A stretch of 64,000 bases of DNA from Synaphobranchus kaupii (lineage: Eukaryota > Chordata > Actinopteri > Anguilliformes > Synaphobranchidae). The position numbers were made by a program, and so were the translations under genes. The notes beneath the pieces were generated by a model that saw only the letters and a program-made list of their open reading frames with translations, had not been told where the DNA came from and did not search any database. The DNA is taken from the NCBI GenBank assembly GCA_029718625.1, contig CM056376.1, positions 121,674,264 to 121,738,263 of the forward strand. Reading direction: 5' to 3'. Positions 36,317 to 48,201 of the stretch are shown here, piece after piece (position 1 is the first letter of the stretch; each line of letters begins with the position of its first letter).

Positions 36317-37209
36317 TTAGGTGGAGCAAGAGGTCCAACTTTGGGGCTGGAACGTCCGCACTTGGAACTTATTAGACAGACAACAGGCACTCATTGAATG
36401 ACTGGCGGTCAATGGGATTTTACAAAACAGTTCGCTAACGGGTCATTATCAGACAGACAAAATCAAAAGTCTCCCTTTTTTTCCCGATTATATATGCCTA
36501 TGTTGTCATGACCCAGTACTACTCCTTACAACCCGTTATGATTTTGACTATCCAACAAAACCAACTTTAAATCCGGCTAGCACCGGTCCACATGCACGCC
36601 ACTCTAAGCATACGTTATGTAACTTTAGTTTGCTAAGCTAACTGAAAATACTACTGTGCATGCCTGATCACTTCCTCTAAATGAAGGGCCGTATTTCCCC
36701 CGTTTTTCTGGAGACTCAGCTAATGATGGTGGTATTTTCTCAGTATAACTGTTACATTAGTGGCTCCCTTGCTAGCGAGTTACGTGGACTCTCTTGTCTC
36801 TAACTTAGAAACGCTTGCAGTGCAGACAGGCACTACATGAGCAGTAAATGCCCAGCCTCTTGACTGTCTGCTTCTGGCTCTTGGCCATTGTAGTTCACAG
36901 TAAAGCATTTACCTGGTAAATGGCGTAGTAGTTTGGGGCTATATCTCTGCTCTCACAACAGGTAGAATGTTGGCTGAGAGCTCATTTTAATCAGGAGGAG
37001 AGCTACTTTTCTAGCAACCAAACATCATTTTTGGATGGAATTCCCCTTTAATAAACTTACAACAACACCTTATGTCTCATAAAGAATAGATGTCAGATTT
37101 TGTGGTTTGTAATACACTTTAAAAAAAGGGGTGAAATGTTGAAGTTCAGCTCGTTTCTGAACGAGCAAGTTCCAACACCATTGAAAATAGTAAAACAACA
37201 GGATATATA
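36317..37209. other. No recognised gene
   Basis: Sequence right of the gap, of mixed composition; no frame, RNA or defined repeat supported. Confidence 0.4.
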
Positions 37210-37291
37210 CAAACCCCAATTCCAAAAAAGTTGGGACAGTATGTAAAATGCACATAAAAAGCATAAAGCAGTGTTTCGTAAATGATCTTTT

Positions 37292-38441
37292 ACCAGGCCC
37301 GGTTCTAGCCTGCTATGTCTGGGGGGGGGGGGGGGGGGGGGGGGGGCACTGAGATACATGTATTTTGGTTGGTTTCGCAACTAAAAGGGCTTGTTTTTTT
37401 CCCCGTGGATGCTGTAGGCCTGGCTAGCTGTGGCTGGCGGGTGTGGGGACAGATGAGGACAGAAATATGTTTGAAAAGTAATTACGTGGAGGTGCGTTTT
37501 TGTGAAAATCACCCCTAAAATAACCCCTAAAAGTTGATAAAAATTTGCACTTCTAATAGCAAAAAATGTTAGCGTAGGCTTAGGCTAAGTGAATATTTCT
37601 CACCTGATGAAATTAAGTCAAAAGAAATGGACTAAATGATCTGTTGTTTTGAGTAAACTTTTAGGACTGTCATGTTTATTGATTGTTATTTTGCCATGCA
37701 ATAAAGACAATAAGGCTACATTTAAAGTCACTGTAAATGAATTGGCTACGCGAAAGCCGTAGCCTAAATGACAAACAAAAGTCCACTGAAGTGTTCTTAC
37801 GTGAATGTGTATGAAGTTATTGGGGAAAACTGATTATGAATGAACTGTTTTGGTTAAAACAATTTAATAGGCCAGAATCCCTGTATGAATCTTTACTGAT
37901 TTTTATTTTGTGTTGCAATCAAATCAACGATATTGAGTAGCCTACATTTAGCGTTTCGATTTGTGACATTATGCTGGGCTGTGCGTTTATTTTCACCTCA
38001 AAATAGTTTGTGTTTTTTGACAGGTCATTCAGAGCCTTTAAGCCTATTTGACAAATTCAGGAAAGGATGTCTGAGCACTCTTTATGAAAATTACATTATT
38101 ACTTTAGGCTGCTAGCGTATTGTCCTATTTAAACTGAATTAATGCAACACTCTCTCAGGCTGTGTCCGAATCAATGGCCTTTCATACTATTGAGTATGTT
38201 TGTCGAGTAGGCTACTCTGCATGAGAAAGCCAAAATGTTCTCTAAATGTAGTGTAGCCTACTTAAGATCACCGCAATGATATAGGCCTAGTTATTTCCGG
38301 GGTTTTGCTGATAATAGTAGCTATAGCCTGTGGAGGATATTTTTCGTGTAGGCTACTGCATGGCGCGTAATAGTAGGCTATGCAGTAAACAGTAGCCTAA
38401 CCTACACAGTAGTAGGCTATGCTAGCAATGTTACACAGGAC
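37292..38441. other. Inserted sequence with poly-G tract and TAGGCTA-rich DNA
   Basis: The insertion begins ACCAGGCCCGGTTCTAGCC, resembling a hAT-type terminus, and holds a run of 26 G (37321-37346). From about 37560 to 38425 the heptamers TAGGCTA and TAGCCTA and close variants recur about a dozen times. No gene was recognised. Confidence 0.45.
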
Positions 38442-40440
38442 ATGTTAATCAACCACCCTATTAACCTGTACATTATAGTTGTTTATTGCCCTCCAGGTCC
38501 CCTGGGGTGCTTCCTCGATGAGCTCGACACCCTGCTCAGCTCCTTCCCAGAGGACGGCACCCCGCTGATCCTCCTGGGAGACTTCAACATCCATCTAGAT
38601 GCCTCCCAGTCTGCAGCCTTCCTACCACTTCTCCGCTCCTTTGACCTCACCCTCCAACCCTCCCCCCCCAACCCACAAGGCTGGCAACCTCCTAGACCTG
38701 GTCTTCCAGAGGAACAGCCCCTGCTCTGATCTCACTGTTACCCCTCTCCATACCTCTGATCACCACTTCATTTCTTTCTCTCTTCCTCTTGTTCCACACC
38801 ACCCTCCCCCTCCCCCCACCCCCCACTGTGTCTGTCCGCCGTAACCTCTGCTCCCTCTCACCCTCCTCTCTTGTCACTGCTTCCCTCCCCCCTCTCAAAT
38901 CCTTCTCTCAACTCCCCATCGACTCTGCATCCGACACCCTGCTCACAGCTCTCTCCACATCACTTAACTCTCTCTGCCCTCTTGTCTCTAGGCCCACACG
39001 CCCATCTCCTCCCTGCCCGTGGATGTCCGATGCCCTGCGCACCTCCAGGGCCGGTCTTCCCGCAGCAGAGAGGATGTGGAGGAAATCCAGAGACGCATCA
39101 GACCTCTCCTCCTACCAGTCTCTCCTAGCGGCGTTCTCTACAGCAGTCACCGCTGCCAAGGTAACTTACTATCACACAAAAATTCACAAATACAGTTCTA
39201 ACCCCCGTCAATTGTTCTCCATCTTCTCCTCCCTCCTCAGCAAATCCCCTCCTGCTCCTCAATCCTCGTTCACTGCCGACGACTTCGCAGATTTCTTTGA
39301 TGAGAAGATCGCAGACATCCGCAGCTCTTTCAGCCCCTCAGCCCCTCTCTCTATGCCCCCCCTGTTTCCCCACTCCCCCTCCCCTCACAGACACTGTTTT
39401 CCACTCTCCTCCTCTCTCTACCCCTTCTGTGTCCCCCCCCAGCCTCTCCACCTTTTCTCCCCCTGTCTGATACCAATGTATCCCACCTTCTACTCTCCCA
39501 TCGCCCCACTACCTGTGCCCTCGACCCTATCCCTTCATCTCTCCTCCAGGCAATCACCCCAGATATCCTCTCGTTTGTGACCTCTCTGGTGAACTCCTCC
39601 CTGACCTCTGGCTGCTTCCCCTCATCCTTCAAGAGAGCCCACATCACCCCGATCCTGAAAAAACCCACGCTGGACCCCTCCAACATCCAAAACTACAGGT
39701 ATCTCTTCTTCCTTTTTTTTCTGCTCTAACCTCTCCCCCTCTCAATCTCTTAATTTCCCTAGGGGACACTCCACTGACCCCAACGCCCTGTGCCAGGAAC
39801 CTCGGAGTGGTGATAGACAACAGGCTGTCCCTCTCCGAGAACATCGCAGTGGTAACCCGGGCGTGCAGGTTCTTCCTGTACAACATCAGGAGAATCCGCC
39901 CCTTCCTCACCACCCACTCAACCCAGCTCCTGGTCCAAGCGATGGTGCTGTCCCGCCTGGACTACTGCAATTCTCTCCTGGCTGGCCTGCCAGCATCGGC
40001 CATTAGACCCCTTCAGCTTATCCAGAACGCAGCAGCGCGCCTGGTCTTCAACCTCCCCCAACACTCCCATGTCACCCCCCTGCTCATTGACCTCCACTGG
40101 CTACCTGTGATGGCTCGCATCAAATTCAAAACATTGGTGCTCGCCTTCCAGGCAGTCCGAGGATCAGCCCCTCCATACCTCCAAAAGCTCATCAGACCCT
40201 ACCCCTACACACCAACCAGATCCCTGCGTTCCGCCTCCTCAGGACGACTGGTACCCCCCCCCCCCCCCCACTTCATAATAGCACCCGGTCTCGACGTCTG
40301 TCTGTCCTGGCCCCACGGTGGTGGAATGAGCTCCCCGTGGAGGTCAGAAGAACAGAAAGTCTGACCGCCTTCAAGCGCCGATTGAAGACTCACCTCTTCA
40401 AGCTGCACCTCTCTCCACCCCTCCCTACCTCCTTGTGACC
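38442..40440 (+). pseudogene. L2 LINE endonuclease/reverse transcriptase pseudogene
   Basis: The open frame begins inside the endonuclease (LYIIVVYCPPGPLG, ILLGDFNIHLDAS). It shifts frame near 38660, again after about 38790, and again in the CT-rich stretch near 39330-39480. The middle region (SLNSLCPLVSRPTRPSPPCP) matches residues 309-328 of the intact LINE. Reverse-transcriptase sequence starts (ITPILKKPTLDPSNIQNYR, to about 39699). It then jumps to the C-terminal part (ARNLGVVIDNRLS from 39796; LDYCNSLLAGLP; LHWLPVMARIKFK). The fingers and palm, including the equivalents of D603, GVPQGS and YADD, are missing, about 230 residues. A poly-C run near 40254-40269 breaks the C-terminal frame. 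The product could not be functional. Confidence 0.9.
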
Positions 40441-40722
40441 TCCCTTGATTGTGTTTTTCTGAATCCTTGTTTAAGTGGTTCAAGCTGCTAGTTTAATACT
40501 TAAGGTTACTTATTGGCTTACTGTGGTACACACCAATGATTGATATCGTGTGGCCCCCCCCCCAAAAAAATAAATAAAAAATAATTCTGACTGCGCCTGG
40601 TGTTGAAATCGTATTTACCTTTTAGGGTTGTTTTAACGCACTTGTTTCAAGTTGGAAAATGCACTAATATACGTCGCTCTGGATAAGAGCGTCTGCCAAA
40701 TGACTAAAATGTAAATGTAATG
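38442..40722 (+). mobile_element. Decayed L2-clade LINE, 5'-truncated, RT core deleted
   Basis: A plus-strand relative of the LINE at 14.3-18.2 kb. It starts within the endonuclease domain and ends with the L2 tail GTCGCTCTGGATAAGAGCGT, CTGCCAAATG and ATGTAAATGTAATG. Its 3' UTR (40545-40722) is nearly the same as the short insertion at 59555-59782, so both come from one subfamily, distinct from the minus-strand element. It lies inside the split transposon 37210-41137. Confidence 0.9.
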
Positions 40723-40766
40723 ATGCAGTTGATAAGTCTATGATTTGGACATTAGGAATTAGTTAT

Positions 40767-40943
40767 TAGGAAAATGAGTCAGGAGAAACAGACCTTAAAG
40801 TGATCCATCCATATCTACTGCATATGTGGCAGCAGAGTGATGGTTTGAGGCTTGTTTGATACCTCAGACCCTTGATGACTTACAGCCATTTAGCCAACCA
40901 TGGGTTCTATACTATCCCCATGTAATTTACAGCTTAATCTAGT
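40767..40943 (+). repeat. Second copy (right half) of the 1473-1756 foldback element
   Basis: From AGGAAAATGAGTCAGGAGAAAC to CTTAATCTAGTC it follows 1579-1756 with scattered substitutions. The left arm is absent. It sits inside the right part of the split transposon. Confidence 0.8.
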
Positions 40944-41139
40944 CTAGTCTAGTTTTTTGGAACATGTTGCAGGCATCAAATTTGGAATTAGCGTGTATTT
41001 ACAAAAATCTATAAAGTTGATAAGGTAAAACATACGGTTTTCAATTAAATATATGTAAAAGAGAATTTACAAATCACTGCTTTCTGCTTTTATGTGCATT
41101 TTACATACTGTGCCAACTTTTTTGGAATTGGTGTTTGTA

Positions 41140-42147
41140 TATAGCCATGCCAAAACACACTGTGCAGGGCAGGGGTGATTATGATGTCTCACCAGTGAAC
41201 CCTAATACATTAAGCATAATGATGCTAAACACTACCTTGACCGACCGAAACGACTTGGATTAAATATGTCTGCATGGAGCCATACTGTATAGAAATGTTA
41301 GGGCTACTTGCAAAATTTAATTATAAGTAATGCCACCTGGATAAAAAGTAGGCCTTTCTTTATAAAAAAAATTTAACTCAACGAAGGTTTAAATCAGTTA
41401 TTTTTTTACAGATAAGAGACAATACGCCATTTAACCGGAAGCTGAATGTGAAAGGCAGAGGGCTTACCATATTCTCTATTGTTTGTGAGGGCTCTCCCTG
41501 AGCAGCTTTAGATGCAATATGATGCTAATCCCATCCTGCATTGTATACCAAATGGCCTTAATTTCCTGAGCGCTACTTGGTTCTGACCCCTGGAGAGACT
41601 ACATTTTCCAAAAATTGTTAAGCCACAAATGCTATTGTGCACTCTGCAATGCTATTTATAAATGCTCATAAAATTAAAAAAATATCATATAACTTTAAAA
41701 TGCTTTCTGATTAATAGTTTATACAAGACAACTGCATCACTGCAATTGTAGCAAGAAGGTATTTAAGGTTAGTACGCAATTTTGGTACTATGGAGAAATT
41801 ATCCATATTGCACATCACACAACCAAAAACGTTCTAATTGTAGACGTATTTGTACAGTGCCAGTTGTGCTCATGCTCAGTTACACATACAGAATGTCAAG
41901 CTCACTCACATGTCAGAAGCAACATGTCTGTCCTGGGGATATATCAAGATGTGTTTAATCCTTTACCTGTGATTTCACTTTATTATAATTCCTGAAGCTG
42001 TGGAACAGAAGGCAGGGTAGGAGCCTTGGAGGTACTGCAGGACTTGTAAAGCTGGTTCAGTGCAGCAAACACGGCCTACTCCGAGGGCCCAGTACGCAGA
42101 ACTGCACCACATCGACTGGGTGTCATGTGCCCATGCCTCAATATGAC
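41140..42147. other. No recognised gene
   Basis: AT-rich single-copy-looking DNA. Confidence 0.4.
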
Positions 42148-42185
42148 TGTTCCTCCTGTACTCCACAGGGAGTACAGGAGGAACA
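42148..42185. other. Perfect 17-bp hairpin with 4-base loop
   Basis: TGTTCCTCCTGTACTCC (42148-42164) is followed after ACAG by its exact complement (42169-42185). Pairing does not continue outward. It is too short for a standard miRNA precursor and has no T-run terminator. It may be a small palindrome formed by template switching, or a protein-binding site. Confidence 0.7.
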
Positions 42186-44578
42186 ATATGCATTCAATAT
42201 GCATTCGGCGTCTATTGGTGGCTTTTTCCTTAATGATCTGGTTCTTCTAACAAAGGGGTTGTCTAGAATTATTCATAAACTAGAACTCTTACAAAACAGT
42301 GCTTCAGTAATAGGCCTTATGCTCCAAAGGTGTTAACCTCAAATAATTATAACTGAATCATTTTATGACTTACTTTCAGATGTTAAAATACATTAGAAAG
42401 TTATGGATTATTCTCTTGTTTAATGTCAGATTAAAAATGAAAATATATCTGACTGTAACATATTGCCTGACTGTTGATTTTAACTGGAGAACTGAGAGGA
42501 GGGCACTGTGGGGCTTTGCCTGCAGTCATTTTGCAGCAGCTGGTTCATAGAGTGACGGAACAATTGGATGCTCTTCACGCCACAGAGTGATGTCAATAAA
42601 CACATTAGGTCATGGACCACTTTGGCTTTCAGGAATGGGATGTCCCGGCTGCAGCCTTGGGACACAGCGCATTTGAACTGCACTGCGACTGAGACTCATA
42701 CTGCTTTGAAGTGAATGAGTGAGCACTTTGTGGCTTTAAAGGTGCACACAACTGGGAAGACCAGTGCCTTCAGCCAGCTGGTTGTGAAATCCCCCACCCC
42801 CCCACCAAACACAGGCACACGCACACGCACACGCACACGCACACGCACACAGCACACAGCACACAGCACACCACACACACACGTTGTATTTGTTCCTGGC
42901 CTTTTCTTGCTCTCAATTCAATTAAACACAATTGTTCTTCACTGGCAGGACACTCCAAAGCCAATATATAACATACAATAGCTTACAACATAAAGAAACC
43001 ATTCATTCATTCGAAATTCTTGAAAGAAAATGAATTCAATTGAATGTAAAACACACGTGCGCTCACATGTGCCATCTCGCTCTTCCTCTCCCCACTTGCC
43101 CACATTTTTTCTTTGTTCTCCCACAAAATATAATGAAATAAGGTAGTTTACCCAATTTGTTTCTCCTTTACAGTTATCACAATCATGGGTGGACGCACCT
43201 GCATTTGCTGATAAATCGTGTTCTGTGTGTGCAGGCTCATATTGGGCATGCTTAAAAAAGTATTTCTGTGGTAAATAAATATCAGTATTTCCTTAAGTTT
43301 ATTTATCTATTTATTGACCAGCTAATTGTCATCTTTTCTTTAGTTTTACTTTAGTTATTACTGGTTTTTCAGTTTTTTGGTTTTTAATAATCACATATAA
43401 GGGGGGCCCCATAATGTGCCTGTAATGTAATTTAAAATAGTCATTATGAGGCATGGTCTTTAAGGGGAAATGGCCACAAAAAGGCGTGATACTGGTGTAT
43501 AGCATGGCACATTATTATGGGAGGTTGGTGAGCTGTCCAGGCCTTGTTGCCCAAGTTTTGGTGGGCTATGCCCATGTGACCTGGGAGTGAGCTGGTGATT
43601 GTGACAGGCTCTGAAATGTCATGTTCAACTTCAATCTGGCTCAGTGAAAATAGGAGCCAAGACTGGCAGAGAAAGTGACAGTATGTGCCACCAATGATAT
43701 GTCTGTGCCAGGACCAAACCAGGAAGCCCAGGGAGCGCCTGCAATATGTCATTTGAATCAGGCAGGAGCTGGTCATTGTCTCAACTGAATTTAGCTTTGC
43801 TCTCATCTTGGAAAATGTTGTTTGAACATAGGGTTTAAGTGGAAGTTCAGCTGTGCCGCTCTAAAATGCACTTTGGACAAAAAAAAGCTGTCTCTCCACA
43901 CACCAGACTCAATCACCTGCGCGTCAAAAACAGTCACCATCTCAGATGTTTGAATCTGGATTGTCTGTGCTTACTATTATTGCAAACTAGTGAAACCTCG
44001 CCAGGGGGAAATAGATCAGGGCATCTGTCATGAAGAGTCATGTGGTGCAGTGCACTATGCACATCTGTGCATGAAAAAAAAACGGCAAGATGCTAAGGCA
44101 TCATGACATCTGGTGAAGTCAAGATCGCACACTGGCATGTGAAGTAAACCCTTCCTGCCAGAGCGAAACGGAAGCTTCCTTTCTGAGAACGAGACCACAA
44201 GCATGCAGTGATTAACTTCTACCTCTCCATTTATACATTGCTTGGTGATTTGTGGTTAGGCGACTGAAGACGTATATGCATATTGACTGAATGTAAATAG
44301 TACTGCGCTATTTTCAGCTTAAACCTATTCATGCTGATGCACCACTGATAACTGTTCTGACAGTACAATATGCGTTTGAAATGCAATCATATCACCGATC
44401 CAGTGCAGTTGATGAATAATACATGTTTGTTATTTATTGATGTACCATTTGCTAGGCACTTTAATTGTGTCATGAGCATGGCACATTTTAAGCTTTCGTA
44501 CATGATGGAAGCTTTAAGAATTCTGTATATGAAAATACCTAAATGATTAAAATATGGCAAGATACACCTGAAACTATA
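42186..44578. other. No recognised gene; one microsatellite
   Basis: The minus frame at 43444-43806 (120 codons) and others have no recognisable domain. A CA-type microsatellite is listed separately. Confidence 0.35.
42811..42882. repeat. (CACACG)n / (CACACAG)n microsatellite
   Basis: Imperfect CA-based repeat with regular G interruptions. The Arg/Thr and Cys/Val repeat peptides in overlapping frames are artefacts. Confidence 0.9.
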
Positions 44579-45124
44579 CACTACATAACCAAAAGTATAT
44601 GGACTCCTGCTCATCCAAAATCTCATTTCAAAATCATGGGCATTGATATAGAGTTGGTCCCCCTTCACTGCTATAACAACCTCCACTCTCCTGGGAAGGG
44701 TTTTCACTACATGTTGGAACATTGCTGCATGGATTTGTTTCCATTCAACCAGAAGAGCATTAGTGAGTTGGGGCATTGATGTTGGGTGATTAGGCATGTC
44801 TCACAGTCAGCTTTCCAATTTATTCCAAAGGTGTTTGATGGGGTTGAGGTAAGGGGTTTGTGCAGGCCAGTCAAGTTCTTCCACGCCGATCTAGCCAGAG
44901 CATTTCTGTATGGACTGTGCTTTGTGCACGGGGGCATTGTCATGCTGAAACAGAAAAGGGCCTTCCCCAAACTGTTGTCACAAAGTTAGAAGCACAAAAT
45001 CATCTAGAATGTCATTTTGTGCTGTAGTGTTAAGATTTGCTTTCATGTCTGGAAGTAAGGGGTTTAGCCTGAAGCATGAAAACAGCCCCAGAGCAAGTGG
45101 GTGTCCATGTTTGGCCTTGTAGTG
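44579..45124 (-). mobile_element. Internally deleted Tc1-like transposon with both ends
   Basis: The left end CACTACATAACCAAAAGTAT and right end ATGTTTGGCCTTGTAGTG are imperfect inverted repeats, with TA on each side (44577-44578 and 45125-45126). The 546-bp element keeps only the C-terminal half of the transposase, on the minus strand, so it is the product of an internal deletion and non-autonomous. Confidence 0.88.
44620..45075 (-). pseudogene. Tc1-like transposase C-terminal fragment
   Basis: In minus orientation, spread over shifting frames, are DDFVLLTL then a stop, then GEGPFLFQHDNAPVHKA-like coding. These carry the second catalytic Asp region (QHDNAPVH) of Tc1 DDE transposases. They are followed by a degraded proline-rich LNPI-type motif and LTNALLVEWKQIHAAMFQHV, typical of the C-terminus. 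The DNA-binding HTH domains and the first Asp are gone. At least one frameshift and one stop lie within it, so it is inactive. Confidence 0.75.
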
Positions 45125-45126
45125 TA

Positions 45127-45513
45127 TCTGTTGCATGGAAGTTGGAAAAGGACACTGTTTTTCACAGGTTACAAACAGGAAGTGCACACAAACATGCATA
45201 TAGACATTTCCCTGGGCTATTGGATGGTTCAGCCTGTAGATATACTTTCCATATGCGGGCAAGGCCATATTGTCAAGATATAGCCGTTTCGAGCTACAGC
45301 TATGTTGTTAGGTGACTATGACAAATAGTCTACAGCAGAATGACACAGTTGACCTAATCCCACCAGGGGTAGAGTGGGTCTCAGCTGCAGGGCTTTTTTC
45401 AGACTGTGTAGGTAAAAGAGCGACAAGCTGAGAAGTACAATTATCAATTTCCAAAGAGGGGAAAAATGTTTAAAAAAGAATTATGTTGCCTTGATTTTTC
45501 TTACATTAGGATT
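45127..45513. other. No recognised gene
   Basis: Nothing supported apart from short chance frames. Confidence 0.4.
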
Positions 45514-45746
45514 CCATCGCTATCTAGCAACCCCCACTGGTCGAATGGGCATCCGTGGACTGCATGTCAAAGCCACTTATGAAAGATCTTCCTCTGACTC
45601 TACTCTATGTGAGCTTAGCTGCTTGTGGTATGAAAATAACCACGTATTTTGGAGGAAAACCACAGATGTCTACACTCTCACAAAGCGGAATTTGGCTTTG
45701 TGTATGAATGCAGCTGTGGTTCCAGATAATTGGACATTCCAAATTA
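45514..45746 (+). mobile_element. SINE-like dispersed repeat, headless copy
   Basis: From TCGCTATCTAGCAACCCCCA to GATAATTGGACATTCCAAAT it corresponds, in opposite orientation, to 48796-49035. Shared blocks include CTGGTCGA, GGGCATCCGTGGAC and ATTTTGGAGGAAAACC. It lacks the tRNA-like head seen in the other copy and is more diverged. Coding-like frames across both copies align only because the DNA is homologous. Confidence 0.65.
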
Positions 45747-47419
45747 GGGTGGGAATTGGACATGTTCAGCCCCGTTTTGGGAGCAAAAAAAAAAATCTTA
45801 AATGTTTTCAGTATCTTATTCACCACAAAATGCTACCAAGGTATCGTTACTTTCTCACCTTCCTATTTCTGATTGCCAAATCACTTTATTCAGTAATAGT
45901 TTTTTGAACAGGCCATTTTGCACCTGAAAATGTTTGGCTGAACCTGTTACCCGTCTTATGTGATGCGCCAATTTCACGGCTCTTGAAATATTACCGAAGG
46001 TAGAACATAAATATAACATTAGCAAACCTGAAATTTAAAACAAGGGATGACTCGACCTCTGAATAATGGGAGAAAAAGTTATACCGTGATTTATTTGAGC
46101 TGATTGGGATGGGAGACATGAATAAAATGAATCATGTCTCATCCATCGTTCCACGAGTATATTTGATGTCGCACATTCAGCTCCTCTATAAAGACCAAAC
46201 TTTAAGACAAAAAATGTATTTTCTGTCTCTGGCAACTGCACATAAAGAATATACAATAGCCCATAAAATATGAACAGATTTGTGACCAGGAAATAGATGC
46301 TCCTTTTGGAGAGGGATGAAAACTGCCACAATATGCAGAACTTAAACAAAAGGGAAAGTTCACTTTCTGGGGTTTCTTTAGTATTATTTCCATTTGTTTT
46401 CAATTGACCAAGACTATGTTCATGTACAGAAAATACAGCTCAAGTAACTCCAAAGCCGATAAAGCAATATTATTATTATTAGTTTCCAAGCTGTACATAT
46501 GAACACATTCATTTTATAGCATTTATTCGCAATTGCTACCGCAAGTTTTGTTATATCCTGCTACTTCCTTCCTTGAGCACAGTAGTCTCACATTGCATGT
46601 GGCATAGGAAATAGTTCAAGCCAAAAATAATCAGACATACTTTTTTGAAGAATAATCAGGTAATATGCACATGTACACCCTCAGGAGACACAAGGTCTCT
46701 GTACAAGATGCGTCGCAGTTACTTGAAATGTACTTTCTGGCTTTAGACCACAAACTCCCGATTGCACCTATACCAGCCATTATAAAGCCATAAGGTCATC
46801 AGAAACTTCTTGCTAAAATATCCTTCATTGCACACAGAACTGACAACACCAATCAATAACATGCACTAAAACTGAAATAATAACGAAAGAAAACCCAGAA
46901 AGTTATCTTTCACAATTAAGAAATTGTAGAAAGATGTGTCTGACCACTATAAAAATGATATAATGGTATAATATTCAATATACAGAGAAAATTGTTTAGA
47001 ATAATTTCACCCAAGTATGCTGTACAATACAAAATACCAGCCATACTACCTTCATTTTTAAAATTATAATCCTAAAATGCACCTTGACATAACCATTAGT
47101 TAATAAATACACAACAAATACAATTTCAGTGTTACTGTATTGCAAACATAAAATGTTATGAAGCTATGAATACAAAATACTTTCCTTCAGTTCTTGTATT
47201 TAAATGAGAAATTTAACAGGTTTCCAGATCACTCTATTGATAACGCAATTTTACATCTGACATCGAATGTAGAATTTTAAATGGTACTAGCACTGTTTGT
47301 AGGGTTTAAGTGGAATATGTTTTTCAAAGTAACAATGAAATAAATGTTACTGTCAAGGAACTCAAGATTTGTTAAATAAAGGGAGAAAATGGTAATTTGT
47401 TTGTTTGTTCTATAAACAT
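45747..47419. other. No recognised gene
   Basis: AT-rich DNA with short chance frames; poly-A at 45785-45797. Confidence 0.4.
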
Positions 47420-47860
47420 TGAGGTGTGGTAGAAGAGGCGGATTTCAGAGGTTCTGCCTTGCTCAGTGATTTGGGAGAAGGTCATTCCGCCATCGGGGAT
47501 GAGGGGCGGAGAAGAGCCGGGGCTGTGAGGAGCAGCTGCGGGGTTCTCAACGAGATGGGACAGCCAGCTGGCGAGAGCAAGCTGAATGGAGGGGTCTGTC
47601 TGGAGTGCACGGTGTGATTATTGTCTGAAGATAGGAAGGGGAGGCACCATTTTCAGCTTGGTGCGCCAATGTTAGGAATTTGGATCGAAAGCGGGCAGCC
47701 ACCAGAAGCTTGTGAAGGGTGTTCAAATGTGGCATTAGTGAATTTTAGCAGGTTCAAGAGCAGGTGGCAGAAGCATTCTGGACCAGCTGCAGTGGCCTGA
47801 TGGCACAGGACAGGATGCCGGCCAGCAAGGTGTTACAGTTGTCCAGATGAGAAATCACGT
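47420..47860 (-). pseudogene. Ancient L2-type LINE reverse-transcriptase C-terminus remnant
   Basis: The minus strand at 47547-47735 reads LNTLHKLLVAARFRSKFLTL and later PSYLQTIITPC. This aligns with the LRSLHWLPVAARIRFKVLTL and PAYLQDLIQNYVP segment of the intact LINE. Flanking DNA to 47860 encodes a broken version of the LDYCNSLLASLP block, and DNA down to 47420 a broken WWN-x-LP C-terminus. It is much older than the LINEs at 14.3 and 38.4 kb. Confidence 0.75.
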
Positions 47861-48201
47861 AATAATAGTAACCCTGCCATGGGTGGTTCTTTCCCCATTT
47901 GGCCACATGGAGGCTTCTGACAGACTGCTATGCTTCTATGTCCCCACAAAGCCTATTGTGTTGTGTGGATTAAGCTCATTGATTGCACATTACAACCTCT
48001 CAGGGCCTAGTTGATAAGAGATGAGATCGCTGAATCTACCCTTCAGTGAAAGCTTTTATCACAACCTTCTGGGGCTACTGTCAGGATCTTTACTGCGAAG
48101 AGTGCAAACCCATTTATCAGTATATGCTTTCGTATTTGAATCTGAACTCTGGCCATCGTAATCAATGGGGTTGAGGTATTTATGGTCATTCATAGAAAAA
48201 A
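47861..48201. other. No recognised gene
   Basis: Short unrecognised spacer. Confidence 0.4.

Larger units (their letters stand above)
37210..41137. mobile_element. TA-flanked DNA transposon split by nested insertions
   Basis: The left arm (37210-37291) and right arm (about 40954-41137) are inverted repeats. The left begins CAAACCCCAATTCCAAAAAA then GTTGGGACAG, and the right ends with the matching complement. Homology extends at least 80 bases. TA lies outside both ends (37208-37209 and 41138-41139), which suggests Tc1/mariner-type insertion. About 3.7 kb of later insertions separate the arms, among them a decayed L2 LINE (38442-40722) and half of a foldback element (40767-40943). No transposase remains. 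Confidence 0.75.

Noticed and set aside
42148..42185. miRNA precursor
   Set aside because: The stem is only 17 bp with a 4-base loop and no outer pairing; known precursors are longer and imperfect.
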